A stretch of DNA of 47,943 nt, from NCBI GenBank assembly GCA_947589315.1, contig CANPZE010000020.1:1-47943 (forward strand), given 5' to 3'. The notes under the pieces were generated by a model. That model was not told the DNA's origin. It saw only the letters and a list, made by a program, of their open reading frames with translations, and did no database searches. The translations under genes were made by a program, and so were the position numbers. Positions 25,552-34,420 of this stretch are shown one piece after another; positions within the stretch are counted from its first letter, which is position 1; each line of letters starts with the position of its first letter. The DNA comes from an uncultured Lachnospiraceae bacterium. GTDB lineage: Bacteria > Bacillota > Clostridia > Lachnospirales > Lachnospiraceae.

Positions 25552-28281
25552 TTATGGTTTCATTTCAAACAGCTGCCCCATTTTCTCTTTATCCATATCA
25601 CTATAATATCCATATTGGAGGATTTCATAATTCTCCAGCAGCTGCGCTACGCCTTCCGTTGCCTCTTCATCGTAAGTATGCCAGTTCCCTTCCTGATCCA
25701 TATAGCCGTTTACATTCATGGCCGGAATCTGAGCCGACATATGTTCCAGATATTGATAATAAGGGGGAAGCTTCAGTCCCGCCTGCTTAAGAATGAAATT
25801 TTCCAGATAATTATTCCCCAGTATGACATCCTTTCCTTCTGTAATATCATAGTTGGCCCAGAGAACAAAAGGCGATGCATAACGCTTCTGGATATCCTCC
25901 AGAGTCCATCCGCTCTGATCCTTTCCCAGCAGCTCTTCATAAAATCCCGTTTCCACAGAAGGAAAATGATCTCCAAACATACAGATCAGCGTAGGCTCCT
26001 CCTGCTTGCTGAAATAATCGATCAGATACTTGAAGGCATCGTCCGACACCTTTGTTGCCGAAAGATACTCTTTTGCCTGGTCATAGTAGGAATCCTTCAC
26101 ATAGACAGGATTTTTCCAGTTTGTATGGGTCAGATAGCCCCCATGGTTCTGGATCGTCATATCAAAGACAAATAAGGGCTGGTCCCCTTTCGCTTCATAT
26201 CGCTCAATGACTTTCTTGTAGCTTTCCTTATCACTGATATAACGGACGTATTCCGGATCTTTAAAATCCTCGATTGTCAAAAACTTATCAAACTTCATGC
26301 TCTTATACGCCGCCACCCGGTTCCAGTTCGCACCGCTGCTCGGATGTACCGCCTCGCAAAGATACCCCAGAGATTTCAGGTAGGAAGGCAGAGAAAACGT
26401 GGAGCTATGCATAAACTGTTGGTACACATTACAGCCGCTGGGAAAATATGCCATAGAATTTCCTGTCATAGCTTCAAATTCAGAATTGCTGGTTCCCGCG
26501 CCAAACACAGATACATAATCAATCCCTTTTATCGTATTCTTATCCAGGGAATGGATAAACGGAAGGGGATCCCGATTAAAATCCATATTTCCTACTAACG
26601 AAAAATCCGCCAGGCTTTCATTCATGATCAAAATGATATTCGGCTGTTTCCCTTTCAGAGTATCGGCAGCAGCAAAATCATGGTTACTTAAAATCTTATT
26701 CTCCTGTCCTGCCTGTATCGCTCCTGCTGTTGCGGCTGCCGCCTGGTCCCCTCCGCCGTTTTCTTTTATCTCTTGAAGGATTTCCTCCACCCTGGCCTGG
26801 GAATAACCAGAGGGCGCCGACACCTTGAGATAATGGAGATTAATAAAATAATTCATATAAAATCCATTGGAACGGCAGGAAGCCACTTTATTCCATACAT
26901 TATCCTGTATTCCGCAGGCTGCCAGAACATTTGTATTGTATAGGACAAGGACAATGGCGATCCCGGAAGCCGCCGCCGCTGCAGTCCGGACCAGCCGCCT
27001 GCTCCAGGTGTTTTTCTTCTTTCTGCGGATCCGGTAAATAAGCACACACCAAAGAACAAATGCCGGTATGACCACGTATTGAGCCGGGGTCAGAGAAAAG
27101 GTATAGGTAGAGGCCACCTCCGTAGCAGTCGCCACCCCTAAAATATCAGAAGGCAGGAAGGGAGTTCCCCGCACATTCATAATGAACAGATTTACTAAGC
27201 CTATCGGAAACAGAATGAGATTCATCAGCAGGATCGCACGGCTGCCATTCCCCAGGACCGCAAAAAAGACCAGCTGGACTCCCCCGAGAAGGAGCCAGGT
27301 AAAGATCCAGACATTGGGAAGGATCGTCAAAGAGGTCCCATTCATGATCTCCAGCATAACAGCCAACAGCAGGGGGTTGCATACTGCCACCACGATCCGC
27401 AGCGCCCGGATTGCCTTGGGCTCTGCCAGACACCACTTTACAATGGCTTTGAGAGAAATCTCCCTTTTGGTCTTTTTGCCGGAACGGCGTTGGGCAGCCG
27501 CTTCGCTGGCATTTTTCCCTCCCCGGGCAGCCCTCTCTGCCATCCTTTCCTGTGCCAGGGCCTTTTCCTTCTGCTTCCTGCGTATCGCTTTTTTGCGCTG
27601 TCTGGAATACAGAGGGGCATAACTGCTGATACGTTCAAATACCAGTACAAATAAAAGGACATATTCTGCCAGAAGTACAAATAGCGGATAGATCTGCCGA
27701 TATTTGTAGGAATAGGAAATATTTATGGACTTGGACCGGGTCTGCATCTTTAGCGTAGACATATAAGTATTGGGATCGGTCCTGTTCGTAGTATTGACTG
27801 TGGGGATCGTCTCATAGCTGGAACGGTCTGAGCTGCAGGAAAGACGGATACAGCAGGTCACCCCTTTAGGGATTGTCACAGAATTCCCCATAGATACTGT
27901 ATAATCAGAATTTGCTTTGATCTGGTCCACCGGGATCTGTGTCTCATAGACCACCTGGTTATTTCCGTCTGTCATCTGGATATGAAGAATATCCCCCACA
28001 TCCTTTTCATCGAAGGAACCAAAACTAATGGTAAATGCTGTAAGCACTACACGGCGGTCAAAGACAAATTTCTGGCGGATGACTTCCGTATCGTCCAGGA
28101 CGCCGATCACACTGCTGTTGCTGGTACCCGCCTCCGTGGTGATCTGCTGCTGGGACACCATAGAACCGCTTAAATAATATTGGACTGCCAAAAGCAGCGC
28201 TACAGTGACACAGAAAAATATCACTCGTTTTTTATTAAATAAAAAATATTTATGTAACATGTCTGTACTAACCTCTTCCAT
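25552..28281 (-). CDS. LtaS-like membrane sulfatase (phosphoglycerol transferase family)
   Basis: The 909-residue protein ends in an extracytoplasmic sulfatase-fold domain (from about residue 545). NIILIMNESLADFS carries metal-binding E555. The catalytic threonine is T597 in VFGAGTSNSEFEAMTG, and DMTIQNHGGY and CMFGDHFPS follow. This is the architecture of lipoteichoic acid synthases, which polymerise glycerol phosphate, but the length exceeds the usual 600-700. The excess comes from an outside domain at about 40-195 between the first two membrane helices and a basic cytoplasmic linker at about 222-290. Roughly seven membrane helices are predicted. The start could also be ATG at 28260 (MLHKYFLFNKKRV). 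It lies 41 bases after the YhfC-type gene. The polymer made is not known; a related glycan modifier is possible. Confidence 0.85.
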   Translation of the reverse strand: MEEVSTDMLHKYFLFNKKRVIFFCVTVALLLAVQYYLSGSMVSQQQITTEAGTSNSSVIGVLDDTEVIRQKFVFDRRVVLTAFTISFGSFDEKDVGDILHIQMTDGNNQVVYETQIPVDQIKANSDYTVSMGNSVTIPKGVTCCIRLSCSSDRSSYETIPTVNTTNRTDPNTYMSTLKMQTRSKSINISYSYKYRQIYPLFVLLAEYVLLFVLVFERISSYAPLYSRQRKKAIRRKQKEKALAQERMAERAARGGKNASEAAAQRRSGKKTKREISLKAIVKWCLAEPKAIRALRIVVAVCNPLLLAVMLEIMNGTSLTILPNVWIFTWLLLGGVQLVFFAVLGNGSRAILLMNLILFPIGLVNLFIMNVRGTPFLPSDILGVATATEVASTYTFSLTPAQYVVIPAFVLWCVLIYRIRRKKKNTWSRRLVRTAAAAASGIAIVLVLYNTNVLAACGIQDNVWNKVASCRSNGFYMNYFINLHYLKVSAPSGYSQARVEEILQEIKENGGGDQAAAATAGAIQAGQENKILSNHDFAAADTLKGKQPNIILIMNESLADFSLVGNMDFNRDPLPFIHSLDKNTIKGIDYVSVFGAGTSNSEFEAMTGNSMAYFPSGCNVYQQFMHSSTFSLPSYLKSLGYLCEAVHPSSGANWNRVAAYKSMKFDKFLTIEDFKDPEYVRYISDKESYKKVIERYEAKGDQPLFVFDMTIQNHGGYLTHTNWKNPVYVKDSYYDQAKEYLSATKVSDDAFKYLIDYFSKQEEPTLICMFGDHFPSVETGFYEELLGKDQSGWTLEDIQKRYASPFVLWANYDITEGKDVILGNNYLENFILKQAGLKLPPYYQYLEHMSAQIPAMNVNGYMDQEGNWHTYDEEATEGVAQLLENYEILQYGYYSDMDKEKMGQLFEMKP

Positions 28282-28322
28282 TCATAGCCTTTATCACGAT
28301 CTGTTCTCCACCGCAGAGCCTG

Positions 28323-29204
28323 TCAATCCTTCTCCTTGAATCGCTGCCTTGCCATCTGGTGCAGCTCATGCTGGCGGTTTTTCCGTTCTTCCTCTTTCTG
28401 ATCCTCCTCTTCCAGCTCCATATTCCGGTACACCAGAATACTGTACGCCAATATCACCAGAGACAGGATAAAAATAATGCATTCTGCCGTCACCAATTCC
28501 AGCTTCCCGGCCTGATAAAAACCGGCAGGGATATCCGCCAGGGCATGGAGGCCGATCCCAACCCAAAGCATATATTTTTTGCCTGGCACGCGCACTGCCT
28601 GGAAGATCAGGATGGATAACGCAATCTGCAGCATCATGGCGGACACCCTCTCCCAGCCCGCCATCCAGCAATGTAAGATTGTGATCTCTTTCAGGGAGTC
28701 CACAATAGACTGCAGCGCCGACTGCGCCTGGGCATTCCCTGCATAGGAATCGATCGTTTTCTGTAACGTGCCATTATTCAGGAGCTGCGCATAAAAGAAA
28801 TACTGGATATATCCCACTCCAAGGATCAGGATACATTCCATGCTTCCATGGCCAATTCCATAAGTAACGGCAGTCTCCTTAGGAGTATGCTTCTTCAGCA
28901 GGTAACGGAACGCTACATATCTTCCCATTTCCTCAAAGATCCCCGCCATCAGGCCGCCATATAAGGCATAAAGAAAAACATGCCCTTTTATTACCCTGGA
29001 TATGGGATTGTCTGCCAGAACAAAAAATGTATGAGGAATGCTTTCCAGTCCTCTTGCAAAGAAAACAAAGACCAGCGCTCCAATAAAAAAGGGGATTAAG
29101 CTTTTCCTGGTCCGCATCTTCCATATTGCGATCAGCACTACGGGAACTACAAATGCCAGAGCCCCTGTCTGCACCAGCGCATTCAGAATCTTTGTTGATA
29201 TCAT
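28323..29204 (-). CDS. YhfC-family intramembrane metalloprotease-like protein
   Basis: The 293-residue protein has about seven membrane segments and a charged C-terminal tail (about 262-293, many Glu, Lys and Arg). Motifs of the PrsW/YhfC/CPBP-type membrane proteases are present: AGIFEEMGRYVAFRYLLKK (E91, E92), TYGIGHGSMECILILG (H119, E123) and GIGLHALADIPAGFY with a third histidine. The family is proposed to cleave membrane proteins; substrates are unknown. The ribosome site GGGAG is close to the ATG. It is the first gene of the yhfC-ltaS pair, suggesting an envelope function. It is divergent from the ABC-class ATPase gene. Confidence 0.8.
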   Translation of the reverse strand: MISTKILNALVQTGALAFVVPVVLIAIWKMRTRKSLIPFFIGALVFVFFARGLESIPHTFFVLADNPISRVIKGHVFLYALYGGLMAGIFEEMGRYVAFRYLLKKHTPKETAVTYGIGHGSMECILILGVGYIQYFFYAQLLNNGTLQKTIDSYAGNAQAQSALQSIVDSLKEITILHCWMAGWERVSAMMLQIALSILIFQAVRVPGKKYMLWVGIGLHALADIPAGFYQAGKLELVTAECIIFILSLVILAYSILVYRNMELEEEDQKEEERKNRQHELHQMARQRFKEKD

Positions 29205-29367
29205 AATAGATCTCCCTTCGGTATATTCCTTTTTACCTTACCACAATCTCCCATGGGATGTAAATCTATTTGTCAGAGAAATTTCATAAGATTCTATTAA
29301 ATTTTATTCTGTTCTTTTTTCCAAAATATGGTACAATAAACAGAAAAATCAGTTCAAGGAGGTTATT

Positions 29368-31062
29368 ATGAGATCAGAATCCGATCTGCGTAAAAAATTA
29401 CAGAGCATCGACCATAAAGGATATCCTGCCTACAAGGAATTACATGGCAGCTATGATTTTTCAGAATATATTCTGTCCATTGACCATGTGCAGGGAGACC
29501 CCTTCGCTTCTCCCTCCAGCTTGTCTGTACATGTTCCCCAAAGGCTTGCGGGCTTCCCCGCAGAACTCTGGGATCAGTATGAAAAACGGATCACATTGCA
29601 GGACCAGCTGACCCGGCTTTTTGAGAAAGCCGTAGCCCCTTATAATTTTAAAGCAAAGGGATCAGGCAAAAGCGGACTGCTGGCCACCTCCCATTGCGGG
29701 CAGCAGGTGCTGGAACGCACCGCCTGCCGCATCACTTCCCAGGGCGAGGTAATCCTCCGCCTGGAGGCGGGCTTCCCTGCCAACGGCCGTTCCATTAATG
29801 GAGGAGAATTATTGAAGATGCTGTGTAACTTCTTACCGGATGCAGTGTCTAAAAGCCTCTACTGGAAAAAACTGGACCAGAACAGGATCAGGGAGGCGAT
29901 ACAGCTTTGCCAGGACCAGCAGTATATCCGCCAGCAGCTGCCTCAGCTGGGGCTATGCGCCTTTTTGGCCAACGGATCCATCCTCCCCCGGGAAAGCGGC
30001 GTATCCCAGCGTCCGATGAAGGATGCCATACCGCTGCAGTCCCCGGAATCCCTGGAGGTTACCCTCCGCCTGCCTAACCGTGGAGAGGTAAAGGGAATGG
30101 GGATCCCAACAGGGATCACACTCTTTGCCGGAGGCGGTTACCACGGCAAGTCTACGATCCTGCAGGCTCTGGAAATGGGAGTGTATAACCATATTGCCGG
30201 AGACGGCCGGGAATTAGTGATCACAGATAGTACAGCTGTAAAGCTGCGGGCAGAGGACGGGCGGAGCATTTCCAATGTGGACATTTCTCCTTTTATCAAC
30301 CGTCTGCCTAACAAAAAGGATACGGTACATTTCACCACGGAAGACGCCAGCGGAAGCACCTCTCAGGCCGCAAACCTGATCGAAGGCCTGGAAAGCGGGA
30401 CACGCTTACTGCTGATTGATGAAGATACCTCCGCTACCAATTTTATGATCCGGGATGAGTTGATGCAGAAGGTCATCTGTCAGGAGGAAGAACCGATCAC
30501 TCCCTTTATCCAGCGGGTGGAGGGCCTGTCCCAGGCAGGGATCTCAACGGTCCTGGTCGTGGGAAGCAGCGGCTCTTATTTCCATATCGCCCATACGATC
30601 ATTCAGATGAAGGAATATGTGCCCTATGATATTACCCAGCGGGCAAAGGCTGCCGCCGATGCCTTTCCTGGAGTGTCTTCTATAGAAGGAGCGTTCCCGC
30701 TCCCCCAGGCGGCCCGCTGCCCCAGGCCCAATGCCGCCCTCAGAAGGGAACAGCGGTTAAAGACTAAAACCATGGGAACTAACGAATTACTCTTGGCAAA
30801 GGACAGTATTGAACTGCGGTATCTGGAACAGTTGGCAGACAGCGAACAGACAGCAGCTCTGGCCCAGCTTTTGAAGACTGCCCAGCTGCAGATGATGGAT
30901 GGAAAGAAATCCATGACGCAGCTGGCCGACCTGTTGGAAAAACAGCTGCAGGACCAGGGGCTGGAGTCCCTCTTTTCCGGAGAGGCCCGCCTGGGGCTTG
31001 CCCGTCCCAGACGCCAGGAATTGCTGGGCTGCTTCAACCGTTACCGCAAATTGTATTTCTAA
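29368..31062 (+). CDS. ABC-class ATPase domain protein (PF09818 type)
   Basis: The 564-residue soluble protein matches the family annotated as predicted ATPase of the ABC class. It begins SESDLRKKLQSIDHKGYPAY. The Walker A motif is FAGGGYHGKSTILQALE (about residues 255-271) and Walker B is TRLLLIDEDTSATNFM. QVLVVG-type strands follow (STVLVVGSSGSYF), and DVSPFI-like DISPFINRLP lies between. The C-terminal 100 residues are helical. There are no membrane segments and no partner transporter, so it is not a classical transporter ATPase. Function is unknown. AAGGAGG lies five bases before the ATG. A TACAAT at 29332-29337 may be its -10, with no good -35. Its stop overlaps the stop of the convergent dGTPase gene. 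Confidence 0.85.
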   Translation: MRSESDLRKKLQSIDHKGYPAYKELHGSYDFSEYILSIDHVQGDPFASPSSLSVHVPQRLAGFPAELWDQYEKRITLQDQLTRLFEKAVAPYNFKAKGSGKSGLLATSHCGQQVLERTACRITSQGEVILRLEAGFPANGRSINGGELLKMLCNFLPDAVSKSLYWKKLDQNRIREAIQLCQDQQYIRQQLPQLGLCAFLANGSILPRESGVSQRPMKDAIPLQSPESLEVTLRLPNRGEVKGMGIPTGITLFAGGGYHGKSTILQALEMGVYNHIAGDGRELVITDSTAVKLRAEDGRSISNVDISPFINRLPNKKDTVHFTTEDASGSTSQAANLIEGLESGTRLLLIDEDTSATNFMIRDELMQKVICQEEEPITPFIQRVEGLSQAGISTVLVVGSSGSYFHIAHTIIQMKEYVPYDITQRAKAAADAFPGVSSIEGAFPLPQAARCPRPNAALRREQRLKTKTMGTNELLLAKDSIELRYLEQLADSEQTAALAQLLKTAQLQMMDGKKSMTQLADLLEKQLQDQGLESLFSGEARLGLARPRRQELLGCFNRYRKLYF

Positions 31063-32285
31063 CAAAGCCGGTCTTCAAAATACCCGGTATATCTTAAATC
31101 CACTGTTTGGGTTGGGAAAAGATATTGATGTAACTGAATGAAATAATCATCGGTCATGCTGGCTATATAATCTACCACCATCTGATTCGGTTCCGTTTCC
31201 AGATATCTTTCCAGCTGAAAGGAATCGTTGTATTGGTTGATCTTCTGCAGAAAGTTAATATGATGGCGATACAGGACAGAATCCTTATTCTGTTCCTTCG
31301 CCTCTTTTAACAATTCTCTGTATACCCGGTCAAACATAGGCCTGATCTGTTCCCGGTAAAGCTTTACCATTTCAGGATCCTGATAGATCAGCCGCCCATT
31401 CTCCCGCTTCCCCAGCTGCAACGCCTGAAAGCACTCGGGCGACATAGAAAGATAATCTTTTCCATAACTGTTTTCCATGATATTGACGGAAAGATTATTA
31501 ATAATCTGGGCATTATTATTGCCGATAGCCAGTTCACTGAACCGGCTGTCATTTTCTTTCAACATCCCGATCCTCTGGGCATCCTGCCTGTCCTTTCCCA
31601 GATAGGCGATAATATCACAGATCCGCATCACACAGGCCTCCAACGTGGAGGGCACCAGGTCTTTACTGGCATCCCGGCGACAGTAGCATTCTTCTACTCT
31701 TTGGTCAAATTCCCCAAAACCAGCAAGGGGCCTGGGACGGTATTCCTGCTGCTCCATTTCCCCGTTATGGCACAGGATCCCATCCAGCGTCTGCAGGGTG
31801 ATGTTACGTTTTACCAGGCTGTCCAATATCCGTACACTGTGTACATTATGATTAAAAGACCTTCCGGTGTGCTCGCATAACAGATCATTTAACATCCTCT
31901 CTCCGTCATGTCCAAAGGGAGTATGCCCGATATCGTGCCCCAGAGAGATTGCTTCGATCAGGTCATTGTTCAGATTCAATACGCTGCCGATATTGCGGGC
32001 GATCCTGGATACCAGCTGTACATGGAGGCTTCTCCGGGTAATATCGTCGTTTTGATACAGAGAAAATACCTGTGTCTTATCAGAATAGCGATTATAATAG
32101 GTATTATGCATGATCTTTTCTGTATCACTGACAAAAGCAGGACGCCATATACGGTTCATATCATGTTTCGGATCCCTGCGGACTGCCGCCTCATCCCGGA
32201 AGGCATAGGGATTCTCCTTGTGTCCTTTCCGATCCTCTCTTATCCGTTCCTGCAGTTCAGGGGATAAGGACCAATATTCTGCCAT
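31059..32285 (-). CDS. dgt: deoxyguanosinetriphosphate triphosphohydrolase-like HD protein
   Basis: dGTPases hydrolyse dNTPs to deoxynucleosides plus triphosphate and help set dNTP pools. The ATG at 32285 has GGAGG five bases upstream and gives 408 residues; a TTG 12 bases earlier overlaps that site. HD-domain metal ligands are evident: SLHVQLVSRIARNIG with the first histidine and EAISLGHDIGHTPFGHDGE with the HD pair and following histidine. DPKHDMNRIWRPAFVSDTEK at about 40-60 and the RYSDKTQVF segment agree with the dGTPase family. The family includes forms needing dGTP or dATP as activator. It lies 15 bases after the DUF1648 gene and converges with the ABC-class ATPase gene with overlapping stop codons. 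Confidence 0.9.
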   Translation of the reverse strand: MAEYWSLSPELQERIREDRKGHKENPYAFRDEAAVRRDPKHDMNRIWRPAFVSDTEKIMHNTYYNRYSDKTQVFSLYQNDDITRRSLHVQLVSRIARNIGSVLNLNNDLIEAISLGHDIGHTPFGHDGERMLNDLLCEHTGRSFNHNVHSVRILDSLVKRNITLQTLDGILCHNGEMEQQEYRPRPLAGFGEFDQRVEECYCRRDASKDLVPSTLEACVMRICDIIAYLGKDRQDAQRIGMLKENDSRFSELAIGNNNAQIINNLSVNIMENSYGKDYLSMSPECFQALQLGKRENGRLIYQDPEMVKLYREQIRPMFDRVYRELLKEAKEQNKDSVLYRHHINFLQKINQYNDSFQLERYLETEPNQMVVDYIASMTDDYFIQLHQYLFPTQTVDLRYTGYFEDRLC

Positions 32286-32300
32286 ACTTGCCTCCAATCC

Positions 32301-32765
32301 TCAGCGATGCCGGCGCAGCTGCATGCAAAAGAATAAGATCGTGCCCAGGATCAGCGCCATATATGCCACCAGAAACCAGATGGGAAGCGGAATCGCGAGG
32401 GACGCTAAAACAGCGATCAAAATAAACACTGTCACGATCAGTAATTTTATAGCCTGCAAAAGATTTTTCAAGATCCGGTAGACAATTTCTTTATTCTCCT
32501 CTGTAACGTCTACCCCGGTATTCCACATTGCGGGAAATTGCTCGATCACCCGAAGAAAAATATACAAAAGAGACGCCATAATAGGCATAGTCAACAGTTC
32601 TGTCTTATCCCCCCACCGGTCGATCTCACCGTATATTCCGTAATGGGCAGGGACCTGAGCCGGAAATCGGTCCCAGTTTATTCTTAAGTATAGAAACACT
32701 CCCACCAGCAGTGCCAGGCAAAGTATATCAATTATAACATCATACCATCTTCTCTTAACCTTCAT
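32301..32765 (-). CDS. DUF1648-type membrane protein
   Basis: This 154-residue protein has four or so membrane helices. The first is followed by RFPAQVPAHYGIYGEIDRWGDKTEL, where the pattern VPxHYxxxGxxDRWG defines DUF1648, a short motif also found in SdpI-like immunity proteins. The function is unknown. The remaining helices are at about 55-72, 100-120 and 125-148, with a short RRHR tail. GGAGAG lies upstream of the start. It lies between mscL and dgt on the same strand. Confidence 0.75.
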   Translation of the reverse strand: MKVKRRWYDVIIDILCLALLVGVFLYLRINWDRFPAQVPAHYGIYGEIDRWGDKTELLTMPIMASLLYIFLRVIEQFPAMWNTGVDVTEENKEIVYRILKNLLQAIKLLIVTVFILIAVLASLAIPLPIWFLVAYMALILGTILFFCMQLRRHR

Positions 32766-32833
32766 CTGTCATCTCTCCACTCAAACCCATGTTATCATCA
32801 TTTATGTACTGTGATCCTGCCACCATTTGTTAT

Positions 32834-33253
32834 TTACTGCTCCTCAAGCACAGATGTACAATGAGGACATCTGGTTGCCTCTACGTCAATCTCGCTCTTA
32901 CAATACGGACATTTTTTCGTAGTGGCTTCTTCTATCTCTTCTTCCTTTTTGGTAAATTTAGACGCAGCCGTATTCATGACCTTCATGATCACAAAAATCA
33001 CAAAAGCCATGATCAGAAAGTTAATAACGGCAGTAATAAACTTCCCATAATTCAGAGTAACTTCGCCCAACAGCTTCCAGTGAAGGCGGTCAAAATTCAT
33101 GCCGCCAAACAATCCCAACAACGGATTGATGATATCTTCTACCAGTGAGGAAACGATGCTGGTAAATGCGCCGCCTATAATAATACCAATGGCCATATCC
33201 ATTACATTTCCTCTGCTGATAAACTCCTTAAATTCCTTAATAAAATTTTTCAT
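32834..33253 (-). CDS. mscL: large-conductance mechanosensitive channel MscL with C-terminal zinc ribbon
   Basis: MscL opens under high membrane tension to release solutes. The 139-residue protein has the N-terminal helix [20 protein letters not shown], the pore helix [21 protein letters not shown] and second helix [19 protein letters not shown]. The cytoplasmic tail carries two CPxC-type pairs (C115, C118, C129 and C132, in CPYCKSEI and CPHC), a likely zinc ribbon following a glutamate-rich helix. Such tails occur in some Firmicute MscLs. The periplasmic loop is short. GAGGAG lies upstream of the start. Its role is predicted in osmotic downshock; the ribbon might sense metal or redox state, which is inference. 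Confidence 0.93.
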   Translation of the reverse strand: MKNFIKEFKEFISRGNVMDMAIGIIIGGAFTSIVSSLVEDIINPLLGLFGGMNFDRLHWKLLGEVTLNYGKFITAVINFLIMAFVIFVIMKVMNTAASKFTKKEEEIEEATTKKCPYCKSEIDVEATRCPHCTSVLEEQ

Positions 33254-33341
33254 ATCGGTATCTCCTCTTTCTGTTGCATATTTTTCAGATCTGGCAATAC
33301 CAGGGAGACAAGCTTCCTGGCATTGATCTTCTCCTTCCCGT

Positions 33342-34283
33342 TTAGTACTTTAAGCGCCGCAGGCTTTCCTTTTCAAATACATAATCCGGCGTGTCAAAGG
33401 GATATTCCAGCTCGTTCGCATAATACCAGGGATCCTTTTCATGTTTAGGGTTCTCCAGCAAGTGAAATTCCTGGGCAGGCATGTAACCCTGAGCCAGCAA
33501 AAAGGCTTTATCGCCCTTTTCATCCTGCGCCACATCCACTACCATTACCACATGCCCGGGGCTTCCTCCCTTTAGAAAAACATCGCCCGCCTGGATCTGG
33601 GAGGGATCAATTTTTACAGATTCCTTTTCCATAGAAAGGGTACTCGCATAAGAAAATACAATCTGCAGATATTGTTGGAAACAGGCGTAGGAACTATCAT
33701 AAGAAGCTGATCTCACCCAGGAAACATCATTTCCATTGACCCGGATGCGATATCCCTCCCTCCACTTCTCATATTCTGCCAGAAAACCGCTGACAAAATG
33801 GAAGGAAATGCGGTCGTATTGTTTTGTCTTCCAAAAGTATTCGCTGTACATCCTCATAACAGAATCTGCGCATTGCTGCAAATCCACCTTCTCCATCGGC
33901 AGACGGAAGACGCCAGCCTGCCCCTCCTGGTAGCTTCGCTCCGTTCCATCGTATAAAAGAACCGGACTTCCAAATTTCTTCATGGGATAATTCCGAAGAA
34001 ATACCTGCAGGCTTCCCGGGGAAGCCTTTATCCTGGCGTATCCGGCAGGCGTCCGGATCCTTTTCTTCAGAACATTGCCTGAAGCGCAGATCAGCTCCTC
34101 CGGGGAAGGCTGGGGATCATCCTTTTCCTGCGCTTTGCCGGTATCCGGAACATCGCTTTTTCTCTGATGCGTAACCTGGTCGGAAGGGGACGGAATCAAT
34201 GGCCGATCCTGCCAAAGCAGCAATGCGCCTGCCCCCAGCAGGGCCGCTGCAGCCGCCAGCAGAAAATATTTTCTTTTTTTCAT
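33342..34283 (-). CDS. DUF4846-domain exported protein
   Basis: The ATG at 34283 ([19 protein letters not shown]) follows GGTGA and gives 313 residues; a GTG 12 bases earlier would sit on that ribosome site. An N-terminal hydrophobic helix serves as signal anchor, then a linker to about residue 65. The DUF4846 domain follows: [58 protein letters not shown] and [16 protein letters not shown]. The GSPGHVV histidine and the QQCAD cysteine recall NlpC/P60-like cysteine peptidase motifs, but the order differs and I cannot prove catalysis. The function is unknown. A promoter and a leader hairpin lie upstream. Confidence 0.82.
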   Translation of the reverse strand: MKKRKYFLLAAAAALLGAGALLLWQDRPLIPSPSDQVTHQRKSDVPDTGKAQEKDDPQPSPEELICASGNVLKKRIRTPAGYARIKASPGSLQVFLRNYPMKKFGSPVLLYDGTERSYQEGQAGVFRLPMEKVDLQQCADSVMRMYSEYFWKTKQYDRISFHFVSGFLAEYEKWREGYRIRVNGNDVSWVRSASYDSSYACFQQYLQIVFSYASTLSMEKESVKIDPSQIQAGDVFLKGGSPGHVVMVVDVAQDEKGDKAFLLAQGYMPAQEFHLLENPKHEKDPWYYANELEYPFDTPDYVFEKESLRRLKY

Positions 34284-34323
34284 TGACTCGCTCACCTTTT
34301 TCCTTAAAGCCTATTAGACAAAC

Positions 34324-34349
34324 AAGCGGTGGCAGAATGCACACCGCTT
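34324..34349. repeat. stable leader hairpin (possible attenuator or weak terminator)
   Basis: AAGCGGTG (34324-34331) pairs with CACCGCTT (34342-34349), and an inner GCA/TGC pair closes a GAA loop. Read on the minus strand it is followed by GTTTGTCT. It lies after the BlaR1-like gene and downstream of the likely promoter of the DUF4846 gene. Confidence 0.6.
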
Positions 34350-34365
34350 TTCCTTTTCTGTTTTC

Positions 34366-34394
34366 ATAATACTATAAATATCTTCTGTTTGCAA
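34366..34394 (-). promoter_or_regulatory. promoter for the DUF4846 gene
   Basis: On the minus strand TTGCAA (34389-34394) and TATTAT (34366-34371) are 17 bases apart. The predicted start is near 34359, so the transcript would begin about ten bases before the hairpin at 34324-34349. Confidence 0.55.
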
Positions 34395-34420
34395 CAAATC
34401 TGAACAAATTCTATCGTATT

